From positions 1 to 5,056 of the forward strand of contig JACZXM010000275.1 of assembly GCA_022571615.1 (NCBI GenBank): 5,056 nucleotides of DNA. The letters are read 5' to 3'. Of this stretch, positions 1-5,056 are shown piece by piece. How positions within the stretch are numbered: position 1 is the first letter of the stretch; each line of letters begins with the position of its first letter. A program made the position numbers and the translations under genes. The notes beneath the pieces are model-generated. The model was not told the DNA's origin and searched no databases. It saw nothing but the letters and a program-made list of their open reading frames with translations. The stretch comes from Acidobacteriota bacterium. GTDB lineage: Bacteria > Acidobacteriota > UBA890 > WLXD01.

Positions 1-152
1 GAAAGACGCTTCTGGAGAAGGGCCCGGAGATCTTCGCTCAGGACGGCACCATCGAGCAGTACGAGCGACGGATCGCGGATCTGGAGCAACTGCTGGGCAA
101 GAAGGAGGTGGAGATCGCCCTTTTAAAAAACTTCTTGGGCCGCAGCAATTGA
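1..152 (+). CDS. IS3-family transposase OrfA, C-terminal end (5' partial)
   Basis: The frame is open from the left edge (first full codon at 3) to TGA at 150-152, giving 49 residues of the OrfA C-terminus. In IS3 elements OrfA carries an N-terminal helix-turn-helix, outside this window, that binds the terminal repeats. It ends in a leucine-zipper coiled coil that multimerises OrfA and the fused OrfAB. The coiled coil is visible: leucines recur at heptad-like spacing through the stretch containing IADLEQLLGKKEVEIALLKN, which closely matches the family's usual OrfA tail. The end of the frame contains an A AAA AAC slippery heptamer (125-131). A fraction of ribosomes would shift to -1 there and read on into OrfB. 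The stop overlaps the first possible OrfB start (TTG at 149-151). Confidence 0.85.
   Translation, partial: KTLLEKGPEIFAQDGTIEQYERRIADLEQLLGKKEVEIALLKNFLGRSN
102..131 (+). promoter_or_regulatory. Programmed -1 ribosomal frameshift signal: internal Shine-Dalgarno plus A AAA AAC heptamer
   Basis: The heptamer AAAAAAC at 125-131 sits exactly in the X XXY YYZ phase of the OrfA frame (AAA 126-128, AAC 129-131). A -1 slip there continues as Leu-Leu-Gly-Pro-Gln-Gln-Leu-Ser directly into OrfB. A strong Shine-Dalgarno-like AAGGAGGT lies at 102-109, 15 nt upstream of the heptamer. A comparable upstream element stimulates -1 shifting in E. coli dnaX and in IS911. A small possible hairpin (GACC 157-160 with GGTC 166-169) lies downstream, but farther away than the usual 5-9 nt spacer. 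Its contribution is doubtful. Confidence 0.8.
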
Positions 153-976
153 GCCTGACCGAGAAGGTCGAGCTCGTCGAGGCGGTCGCCGGCCAGTACG
201 GAGTGTGCAAGCCGTGTGAGCTGCTCGATCTGAACCGATCGACGCTGTATGCGAGACGTCGGCAGGTTCCGTACCAGGTGAAGTACCAGCACCTTCGTGA
301 GCCGCTCGAGACGATCGCTCGAGGGCACCCGGAATACGGGTATCGTCGCACCTGCTGGGAGCTGCGCGAAGGCTACGGTGTCGTGGTCAACCGCAAGGTC
401 GTGCAGAACCTGCACCGGTGTTGGGATCTGCCATTGCTGCGTTCCACGAGGCATCCCAAGCGCAGTGGGATCCGCACGGCGATCGAGTCGGCGGGCGATC
501 GGGTCAACCTGCTGGGGCGGTTGGAGACGGTTGATCCGTTTCAGGTTCTTTGCACCGACTTCACCGAACTCCTCTTCGATGGCGGCGTCGGAAAGATGAT
601 TGCCATCATCGATCACCAGGCCAAAGTCGCGCTTGGCTGGGCAGTGGGCGTGGCGGCTGACACCGAGCTGGCGCTGAAGGCCTGGCGGCACGCCAAGGAG
701 ACGTTAAACGAGCTCGGTATCGACCCCGCCAGGATGATCATGCATCAGGACCAAGATGCCGTCTTCACCAGCTACGGCTGGACGGGCCAGCTACTTATAG
801 CCGACAAGCTGCGGCTCTCGTACTCGCTCAACGGCGCCAAGGATAATACCGTGATGGAGTCGTTCTTCTCCCGCTTCAAGAACGAGAACCGCTCGCTGCT
901 GCTCGACGCCCAGGGCCTCGAGGCCCTGGGCGTGGTGGTGGACACCAGGATGCGGTACTACAACACTGAAAGGTAG
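149..976 (+). CDS. IS3-family transposase OrfB (DDE integrase core), C-terminally truncated
   Basis: OrfB is the catalytic half of the IS3 transposase and normally acts as the frameshifted OrfAB fusion. Residues about 10-35 look like the HTH_21-type segment (YGVCKPCELLDLNRSTLYAR), followed by an HPEYGYRR block. The rve/DDE core starts near residue 130. The triad is readable: D137 in CTDFTELL, D201 in MHQDQDAVFTSYGW and E237 in DNTVMESFFSRFKNE, with exactly 35 residues between the last two, the classic DD(35)E spacing. The reading frame ends in RMRYYNTER followed by TAG (974-976). Family members usually continue about 20-25 residues with an RRHSSLGY-type tail, so the 3' end is missing. The TTG at 149 overlaps the OrfA stop. 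No separate ribosome site supports it, so expression most likely depends on the frameshift. The product may be inactive without its tail. Confidence 0.9.
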   Translation: MSLTEKVELVEAVAGQYGVCKPCELLDLNRSTLYARRRQVPYQVKYQHLREPLETIARGHPEYGYRRTCWELREGYGVVVNRKVVQNLHRCWDLPLLRSTRHPKRSGIRTAIESAGDRVNLLGRLETVDPFQVLCTDFTELLFDGGVGKMIAIIDHQAKVALGWAVGVAADTELALKAWRHAKETLNELGIDPARMIMHQDQDAVFTSYGWTGQLLIADKLRLSYSLNGAKDNTVMESFFSRFKNENRSLLLDAQGLEALGVVVDTRMRYYNTER

Positions 977-1166
977 TGTGAAGCAGAAAGGGCGTTCCCT
1001 GCTGGTAGAGTCCGGTGGGTCTTGTAACCACCACCACGGCGATGAACACGAACACGTGCGGTGGATACCCGGGACGACCAGGACGGCGGGCAAGCCGATA
1101 TCGAGGACGATAGACAGTGTGCAGAAACTCCAATACCCTCAGAATCGGGTGATGGTCGGCCACCAT
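975..1166 (-). pseudogene. Probable N-terminal fragment of a second transposase (IS4/IS5-like), truncated against the IS3 remnant
   Basis: From ATG at 1166-1164, preceded by a GGGGG run six bases upstream, the minus strand reads about 64 residues. They include PILRVLEFLHTVYRPRYRLA, an RRPGRPGYPPHVF block and a hydrophobic FIAVVVVTRP stretch. A basic RP-x-GRP-x-YP segment followed by a hydrophobic helix resembles the N-terminus of several DDE transposase families of the IS4/IS5 type. This is recognition from memory, not a search result. After about residue 64 the frame runs into the antisense of IS3 OrfB and loses all sense, so the gene is cut at about 973-975. Its catalytic part is absent from the window. 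It could also be a non-coding part of some other element; family assignment is tentative. Confidence 0.4.
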
Positions 1167-1184
1167 GGTGTACCCCCATGGGTT

Positions 1185-1204
1185 GTGCCTCCCATCGGAG
1201 GTGC
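1185..1204. repeat. Stem-loop with 8-pair stem and CATC loop
   Basis: GTGCCTCC (1185-1192) pairs with GGAGGTGC (1197-1204) around the loop CATC. Six pairs are Watson-Crick and two are G-U as plus-strand RNA (1186-1203 and 1187-1202). It is one of the hairpins inside the larger inverted repeat. In minus-strand orientation it would lie in the leader of the transposase fragment, where such structures can hide the start from outside transcription; that role is inference. Confidence 0.55.
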
Positions 1205-1205
1205 A

Positions 1206-1219
1206 TACTACATGTAGTA
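1206..1219. repeat. 14-nt perfect palindrome TACTACATGTAGTA
   Basis: TACTACATGTAGTA is its own reverse complement over all 14 positions. It is AT-rich relative to its surroundings. It could be the binding site of a dimeric protein (an element-encoded regulator or transposase) or a short cruciform at the element end. No second copy was noticed elsewhere in the window. Confidence 0.6.
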
Positions 1220-1223
1220 GGCT

Positions 1224-1239
1224 CCATCACCCTTTTTTT
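1224..1239 (+). terminator. Possible intrinsic terminator: closing strand of the inverted repeat followed by T7
   Basis: CCATCACCC (1224-1232) is followed without a gap by seven T (1233-1239). With its partner at 1147-1155 this would give a GC-rich closing stem followed by a U-tract on the plus strand, the form of an intrinsic terminator. The large branched loop is unusual for a terminator. It could protect the mobile element from transcription coming through the IS3 copy, or mark the 3' end of a small RNA. Confidence 0.3.
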
Positions 1240-1315
1240 GCGTTAACTTCTTCCAGGTCAAAGACTTAGAGCCAACAAACTGAGTTTTGCTCCACCCTCA
1301 ATTAACTGGAGTGCG
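1240..1315. other. Relatively AT-rich junction between the mobile-element end and the permease remnant
   Basis: This stretch is visibly richer in A and T than both neighbours. TAA at 1244-1246 closes the permease frame upstream. From there the permease frame is open, and similarity to the family seems to start between about 1271 and 1316. The boundary between mobile-element DNA and the beheaded permease must lie in this interval. I see no convincing promoter, and no ribosome site just before the ATG at 1325. Confidence 0.5.
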
Positions 1316-1324
1316 TACGGCAGC

Positions 1325-2323
1325 ATGATGGATGCACACCACTTTCTCGAGGAGCTCACCGCGGCAGTGGCTGACAGCCCGCTGGTGCGGGCGGCGGCGC
1401 TCACACAGACACCGCCCTACCGGTCGCGGGCTCCGTTCCTGCTGCCCTTCTCGATCGAGGGTCGCCCGGCGGAGGACACGCAGGCGCCTCCCGAGCTTGA
1501 CAGCACCGTCATCACGCCGCAGTACTTCGAGGTTCTCGGCATCTCGGTCACGCGCGGGCGCGTCTTCGACAGCCGCGACGAGCCGGAAAGTACTCCTGTC
1601 GCGGTGATCAACGAGACAATGGCAGCGTTGTACTGGACCGGCGAGGATCCGGTGGGAGCCCGTATTTCGACCGACAAGAGGGAGACCTGGATCACCGTTA
1701 TCGGAGTCGTCGGGGACACGCGCCCCTACGGTCCTGCGACCCCGGTCACGCCCGTCTTCTACCGGCCCTTCGCTCAGGCGGGGATGCCGACCTGGCTCAT
1801 GATCCGGACCGTTGGAGACCCGGCCAGCGCGGCGCAGGCGGTCAAGGACATCGCGTACGCGCTGAGCGACGCCAACCCGATCAGCGATCTGCAACCCCTG
1901 GCCACCCTGCGTGCCGATGCAGTGGCGTCGCCCCGGCTCACGGCTTCGCTGCTCGGCGTCTTCGCCGTGCTAGCCCTGATCGTCACGTTCATCGGCATCA
2001 CCGGGGTCGTGGCCTTCACGATCACCCAGCGCACGCGGGAGCTGGGGCTGCGCATGGCACTCGGTGCCCAACGTCCGGGCATCCTCTCGATGGTCGTGCG
2101 ACAGGAGATGGTCCAGGTCGCCGCCGGGCTGGTGCTCGGCATCGCCGGGGCCATTGCTTTCGGTCGTCTGTTCTCGGGCCTGCTCTTCGAGGTCCAGCCC
2201 GTCGATCCGGCGACATTCGTCGTGGTCGTTGCCGTCCTTGCGGCCGGGGCCCTGGTGGCGGTGGTGATACCGGCGCGCCGCGCGGTCGGTGTGAATCCGG
2301 TCATCGCCCTGCGCTCGAATTGA
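1325..2323 (+). CDS. ADOP-type ABC permease (MacB_PCD/FtsX), C-terminal fragment, 5'-truncated
   Basis: ADOP proteins are orphan MacB-like permeases of about 800 residues with no fused ATPase, placed in the inner membrane; substrates are mostly unknown. This fragment holds the second periplasmic MacB_PCD domain (residues about 1-195: SPLVRAAALTQTPPY, then VITPQYFEVLGISVTRGRVF) and the last FtsX domain. Three membrane segments lie near 203-228, 262-286 and 296-317. The family motif RELGLRMALGAQ follows the first, and the ending IPARRAVGVNPVIALRSN is typical. The first half is missing. Similarity to the permease at 3557-5056 continues in frame upstream of the ATG (Tyr codon at 1316-1318), so ATG 1325 is only the first available start. 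No ribosome site precedes it. The stop overlaps the next gene's ATG. It is probably a non-functional remnant, though the frame is intact. Confidence 0.85.
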   Translation: MMDAHHFLEELTAAVADSPLVRAAALTQTPPYRSRAPFLLPFSIEGRPAEDTQAPPELDSTVITPQYFEVLGISVTRGRVFDSRDEPESTPVAVINETMAALYWTGEDPVGARISTDKRETWITVIGVVGDTRPYGPATPVTPVFYRPFAQAGMPTWLMIRTVGDPASAAQAVKDIAYALSDANPISDLQPLATLRADAVASPRLTASLLGVFAVLALIVTFIGITGVVAFTITQRTRELGLRMALGAQRPGILSMVVRQEMVQVAAGLVLGIAGAIAFGRLFSGLLFEVQPVDPATFVVVVAVLAAGALVAVVIPARRAVGVNPVIALRSN

Positions 2324-3018
2324 TGGATCTTGCCCGGCTCCGAAGAGTACGCCGCTGGCAGCGACTGCTACCGGCAGGGCTGGCGTTGGCCGGCGCGATC
2401 GTCGCATACCCAATGCTCAAGCCGCTGGCTATTCGTGCCCTCGAGCTCGGCGCCGGCGCTAGCGCCCGGTGGCTGGAAGCGGCGCCGGGGCCAGATCTCG
2501 CCGGCGCCTTCTCCAACCGGGCAGATGGCTTGTTCCAGCCGGCGTTCGCCCCGGGCGGCGATCCCCAGATACCGGACTCGTACCGGGAGTGGGTCTTCGT
2601 GGGCAGCGCTACCGGCCTGGCGTATGGCGAACCCGGTGCACGGCGCGAGCACGACACGCCCGGTGCCTTCACCCAGGTTTATCTCGAGCCCGAGGCGTTC
2701 CGGCACTTCCGGGAAACCGGTGAGTTTCCGGAGGGCACGACCTTCGTGCTCGACATTCGCAAGCCGACCACAGGAATCTCGATCGCCCGCGACGGCTGGT
2801 TCGCAGGGGAGCTTCTGGCGGTTCACGCCGCGATCAAGGACACCCGCCGCCTCGGCGGCTGGGGCTACTTTCACGTGAACGAGAGCGGCATCGCCCGCCG
2901 AGCCCGAACCGATACCTGCAACTCTTGCCACGCGGAGCACGGCGCTGTCGACAACGTCTTCGTGCAGTTTTACCCGGTGCTGTCCGAGGTCCGCAAGAAC
3001 ATCACCCAGCGGCCGTAG
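2323..3018 (+). CDS. Cytochrome P460-family c-type heme protein, membrane-anchored
   Basis: A 231-residue protein. The start is ATG 2323, which overlaps the permease stop (TGATG). A TTG one codon earlier is possible but less likely. A basic N-terminus (RLRRVRRWQR) and a hydrophobic segment at about 15-32 indicate export with retention as a membrane anchor or an uncleaved signal. The rest fits the cytochrome P460 domain: W90 in EWVFVGSATGLAYG, a TQVYLEPEAFRHFRETGEFPEG block (E134-F-P-E-G138), GGWGYF near 185, then the heme-binding CNSCH at 199-203 followed by AEHGAVDNVFVQFYP. Characterised relatives include hydroxylamine-oxidising P460 of nitrifiers and NO-binding cytochrome c'-beta. Most family members have no assigned reaction, and I could not place the heme-crosslinking lysine of true P460, so no reaction is claimed. 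There is no clear ribosome site of its own, so translational coupling to the permease is likely. Confidence 0.85.
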   Translation: MDLARLRRVRRWQRLLPAGLALAGAIVAYPMLKPLAIRALELGAGASARWLEAAPGPDLAGAFSNRADGLFQPAFAPGGDPQIPDSYREWVFVGSATGLAYGEPGARREHDTPGAFTQVYLEPEAFRHFRETGEFPEGTTFVLDIRKPTTGISIARDGWFAGELLAVHAAIKDTRRLGGWGYFHVNESGIARRARTDTCNSCHAEHGAVDNVFVQFYPVLSEVRKNITQRP

Positions 3019-3065
3019 CAGGTCCTGGCGAAAGTCTCTAGCCCGCGAGCAGCGGTGCCGGCTTG

Positions 3066-3542
3066 ATGGGATGGCTGCCACCCCAACACAGTCCTCCTGG
3101 TTCTGCGGCAAGGGGCCAGCGTCGCCATGGGCGATGGGTGCCCGCGTGTCCGTCTACCGATGTCATAGCGGCGCTGTACCTTCCAACGGGGCAGTCAGAG
3201 GCGGCGGAGCAAGCGCTACAAAAGGACCCGGTGTGGGCAGCGCCGATGCTCTGGCGAAGCGAGTTCCGAAACGTGCTTGTAGCGTTGCTCCGGCGGGAGG
3301 TGCTCTCGCTCGAGGACGCTATAGAGATGGTGTCCGAGGCGGAGCAACTGATGCGCGAGCGTGAGTATGCGGTTCCGAGCGATGACGTCCTGTCGCTTTC
3401 CAACGCTTCGGGCTGCACGGCCTACTACTGCGAGTTCGTCAGCCTAGCCCGCTGGGCGCGCACCTCGCTGGTTACCCTGGATCGAGCAGTGCTGAGAGCA
3501 TTCCCCGAGGTCTCGGTATCACTGGCGCGGTTCGTCGTCTGA
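3066..3542 (+). CDS. PIN-domain (VapC-like) protein, probably degenerate
   Basis: PIN-domain toxins are Mg-dependent RNases with about 130 residues and four acidic active-site residues. The body of this frame matches the family: TDVIAALYLP, APMLWRSEFRNVL (E66), a helical middle, SGCTAYYCEF and SLVTLDRAVLRAFPEV (D139). Two of the acids are absent. The first Asp of the DT[ND]V motif is S30 (TCT, 3153-3155), and the Asp expected in AYDCEF is Y121 (TAC, 3426-3428, one base from GAC). The first 29 residues from ATG 3066 have no PIN character. The frame from ATG 3134 or GTG 3146 gives a plausible start (MGARVSV) that runs into the PIN core if two bases were lost near 3154-3156. No VapB-like antitoxin lies upstream. 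The annotated start is therefore doubtful. A pseudogene or a catalytically dead PIN protein is likely; the domain itself is clear. Confidence 0.75.
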   Translation: MGWLPPQHSPPGSAARGQRRHGRWVPACPSTDVIAALYLPTGQSEAAEQALQKDPVWAAPMLWRSEFRNVLVALLRREVLSLEDAIEMVSEAEQLMREREYAVPSDDVLSLSNASGCTAYYCEFVSLARWARTSLVTLDRAVLRAFPEVSVSLARFVV

Positions 3543-3556
3543 CTCGCATCCGGTCG

Positions 3557-5056
3557 CTAATCGGAACGCATCGCCTCGAGGGGATCGACCTTCGTGGCCC
3601 GTCGTGCCGGGATGTAACAGGCGGTCAAACCCGTGACCAGCAGCACAACGACAATGCCCACCATGACGACGGGATCGGCGGCCGAGACCCGGTACAGAAC
3701 CACCGACATCATGCGGCCCAGTCCGAAGGCCATCACCAGGCCGATCGCCATGCCGATGAGCAACTGCTTGAAGCCCTGGCCGAGTACCAGTCGGCGCACG
3801 TCGCTCTGAGTCGCTCCGAGGGCCATCCGCAGCCCCACCTCGAAGCGGCGTTGCGAGACCGAAAACGACAGCACGCCGTACAGACCGATCGTCGCCAGAA
3901 ACAGGGCCGCCCCGCCGAAGATCACGAACATGGCGGCGAAAGTGCTCAACATGGCCGACGACTGGGCCAGGGCGGTTGCCATCGTCTGAGGCTGGGTCAG
4001 CGGCAGGTCGGCGTCGATCGCTCCAATCGCATCCTTCACCGGTCGGGACAGCTCGAGCGGGTCACCGCTCGCCGTCCGTGCCAGGACAAACACCGAGGTG
4101 GTGGGGCGCTGAGCCAGCGGCACGTAGATCGCGTCCGTCGACAGAATGAACAACTGCGACTCCAGGAACAGATCGGGTGCCACGCCGACGATCGTGTAGT
4201 AGAGGTCGTCGTTGCGGTCGGACGTGCCAGTCTGCGAAGTAGCACGAATCGCCACCCGTTCACCGATAGCAGGCTTGTCAGGGAAGTGTGTCTGAGCGAA
4301 CGCTTGATTGACGATCATGACGGGCGGTGCATCGGCGTTGTCGTCGGCCGCGAAGTCGCGACCCGCCGCCAGCGGAGCTCGCAGGGTGGAGAAGTAGCGC
4401 TCATCGACCATGCCGATGCGGGTGCTCGGATAGTCTCGATCCCCCTGGTAGACGTTGCCTCCGATCGCGACCCGCCCGTTGGTGAAGCCAAGCACCGGCG
4501 GATCGCTGGCCAAAGTGACGTCGGTGACGCCGGGCAGGGCCTCCAGCCGCGGTGTGAGCTCGCGGAAGAACTGGCGACGCGACTCGGCATCGGGATACTT
4601 GTCGACCGGGAGCACGAATCCGGCGGTGAACAGGCCGGTCTCATCGAATGCGTACTCCTGGGTGAGGTAGTTGGTCACGCTGCGGATCATCAGGCCGGCG
4701 GCCACCAGGAGCGCGCACGACACGGCCACCTCCGCCAGCACGAGGCCGCGACTGAGACGGCCGATACGCAGACTGGTGCCGCCACGGGAGCTGTCCTTGA
4801 GAACGTCGTTGGCGTTGGCGCCCGATGCCTTGGCGGCCGGGATCACGCCGGACAGCAGGCTCGCGGCGACCGTCAACATGACCACGAAGCCGAGCACGCG
4901 CGCATCGAGCTCGATCGCGAACCAGAAGGGTGCCCCGGTCGGCAGCGACGCCATGACGAAGTTGAACTGATCGATGCCGAGCTTGGCGACGCCGATTCCG
5001 ACGACACTGCCGAGGACGCCGATGATGCCCGCCTCCGAGAGCAACTGGAAAAAGAC
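3557..5056 (-). CDS. ADOP-type ABC permease (MacB_PCD/FtsX), C-terminal 499 residues, N-terminus beyond window
   Basis: The minus-strand frame is open from the window edge (5056) to TAG at 3557-3559, so the start lies outside. Counting from the edge, membrane segments lie near 9-26 and 54-74 (end of the first FtsX domain). Another at 104-125 (GLVLAEVAVSCALLVAAGLM) starts the second half. A periplasmic MacB_PCD domain follows (about 135-370, with FFRELTPRLEALPGVTDVTL and MVDERYFSTLRAPLAAGRDF). A final FtsX domain has segments near 374-397, 432-455 and 462-484, with the motif FEVGLRMALGAT and the ending IPARRATKVDPLEAMRSD. This duplicated architecture is that of ADOP orphan permeases; substrate and partner ATPase are unknown. 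It converges on the PIN gene with 14 bases between stops. It differs clearly from the permease at 1325-2323, so the two are not a recent duplication. Confidence 0.9.
   Translation of the reverse strand, partial: VFFQLLSEAGIIGVLGSVVGIGVAKLGIDQFNFVMASLPTGAPFWFAIELDARVLGFVVMLTVAASLLSGVIPAAKASGANANDVLKDSSRGGTSLRIGRLSRGLVLAEVAVSCALLVAAGLMIRSVTNYLTQEYAFDETGLFTAGFVLPVDKYPDAESRRQFFRELTPRLEALPGVTDVTLASDPPVLGFTNGRVAIGGNVYQGDRDYPSTRIGMVDERYFSTLRAPLAAGRDFAADDNADAPPVMIVNQAFAQTHFPDKPAIGERVAIRATSQTGTSDRNDDLYYTIVGVAPDLFLESQLFILSTDAIYVPLAQRPTTSVFVLARTASGDPLELSRPVKDAIGAIDADLPLTQPQTMATALAQSSAMLSTFAAMFVIFGGAALFLATIGLYGVLSFSVSQRRFEVGLRMALGATQSDVRRLVLGQGFKQLLIGMAIGLVMAFGLGRMMSVVLYRVSAADPVVMVGIVVVLLVTGLTACYIPARRATKVDPLEAMRSD

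Larger units (their letters stand above)
1..973 (+). mobile_element. IS3-family insertion sequence remnant (left side outside window, right end lost)
   Basis: This stretch holds the two overlapping reading frames typical of IS3-family elements: the end of OrfA, then OrfB in the -1 frame. The left end and most of OrfA lie beyond the window. On the right, similarity to the family stops at about 973, in the middle of the conserved C-terminal part of OrfB. I see no terminal inverted repeat or target duplication there. The sequence after 973 instead belongs to a different, oppositely oriented scrap. The element is therefore a right-truncated copy and should not transpose by itself, although its catalytic core is intact. 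The element boundary at 973 is inferred from where family similarity ends. Confidence 0.85.
1147..1232. repeat. Palindrome cluster enclosed by a 9-nt inverted repeat (GGGTGATGG / CCATCACCC)
   Basis: GGGTGATGG at 1147-1155 is perfectly complementary to CCATCACCC at 1224-1232. The roughly 68 nt between them are packed with small palindromes: CACCATGGTG (1161-1170), ACCC-CCAT-GGGT (1172-1183), an 8-pair stem (1185-1192 with 1197-1204, two G-U pairs) and a 14-nt perfect palindrome (1206-1219). Read as RNA on the plus strand this could fold as a multi-branched structure closed by one long stem. It lies directly upstream of the minus-strand transposase fragment and overlaps its start. The simplest view is a structured subterminal end of that mobile element. 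A structured non-coding RNA is an alternative that the sequence alone cannot decide. Confidence 0.6.

Noticed and set aside
38..691. Long minus-strand frame opposite the IS3 orfA/orfB region
   Set aside because: It is antisense to a clear DDE transposase core and has no recognisable protein character; an artefact of GC-rich codon use.
978..1217. Plus-strand frame of 79 codons after OrfB
   Set aside because: Composition is His/Pro/Arg-rich without domain character and it crosses all the palindromes; the minus-strand reading of the same bases is more protein-like.
1185..1247. Integron attC site or group II intron end as an explanation for the palindromes
   Set aside because: No GTTRRRY/RYYYAAC core pairs, no integrase, and no recognisable domain V of a group II intron nearby.
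1774..2304. Long minus-strand frame opposite the first permease
   Set aside because: Shadow of a permease with clear MacB_PCD/FtsX motifs on the plus strand.
2368..3111. Long minus-strand frame opposite the cytochrome P460 gene
   Set aside because: The plus strand carries the CNSCH heme motif and family blocks; the antisense frame has none.
3071..3364. Plus-strand frame starting at 3071 as a possible antitoxin gene
   Set aside because: After 3146 it overlaps the PIN core out of frame, and its N-terminal part has no VapB-like DNA-binding character. Its segment from 3134 is noted only as the likely original PIN start.
1..5056. CRISPR array, tRNA or rRNA genes
   Set aside because: No regularly spaced repeats, cloverleaf or rRNA signature was seen on reading either strand.

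Overview
The window is GC-rich chromosomal DNA from a bacterium, probably an uncultivated soil or sediment lineage. Two different permeases of the ADOP type (acidobacterial duplicated orphan permease, MacB_PCD plus FtsX domains) lie within 4 kb. Such orphan permeases are greatly expanded in Acidobacteriota and also occur in Gemmatimonadota and related phyla. An acidobacterium-like host is therefore the best guess, but this rests on gene content only.

Layout. (1) 1-973: remnant of an IS3-family insertion sequence. It holds the tail of OrfA, a textbook -1 frameshift signal (A AAA AAC preceded by an internal Shine-Dalgarno) and most of OrfB with a complete DD(35)E triad. OrfB stops abruptly just before its conserved C-terminal tail. 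(2) about 974-1240: a second mobile-element scrap in the opposite orientation. It contains a likely N-terminal transposase fragment on the minus strand (1166 down to about 975), with a palindrome-dense end behind it (1147-1239). (3) about 1271-2323: the C-terminal part of an ADOP permease whose first roughly 450-500 residues are gone. Family similarity runs in frame upstream of the first ATG, so this is a 5'-truncated gene. (4) 2323-3018: a membrane-anchored cytochrome P460-family c-type heme protein whose ATG overlaps the permease stop (TGATG). (5) 3066-3542: a PIN-domain (VapC-like) protein lacking two of the four usual acidic residues, with signs of a small deletion at its 5' end and no antitoxin gene. 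(6) 3557-5056, minus strand: the intact C-terminal 499 residues of a second ADOP permease, running off the window edge.

Reading: this is an IS-scarred junction. Two different IS fragments abut each other and a beheaded permease, which suggests repeated insertion and deletion between mobile elements. The truncated permease and the P460 gene look like the tail of an operon whose promoter-proximal part has been lost. The PIN gene looks like a decaying toxin. No CRISPR array, tRNA, rRNA or clearly new multi-gene system was seen. The most unusual points are the structured segment at 1147-1239, the PIN protein with missing active-site acids, and the permease-P460 coupling.
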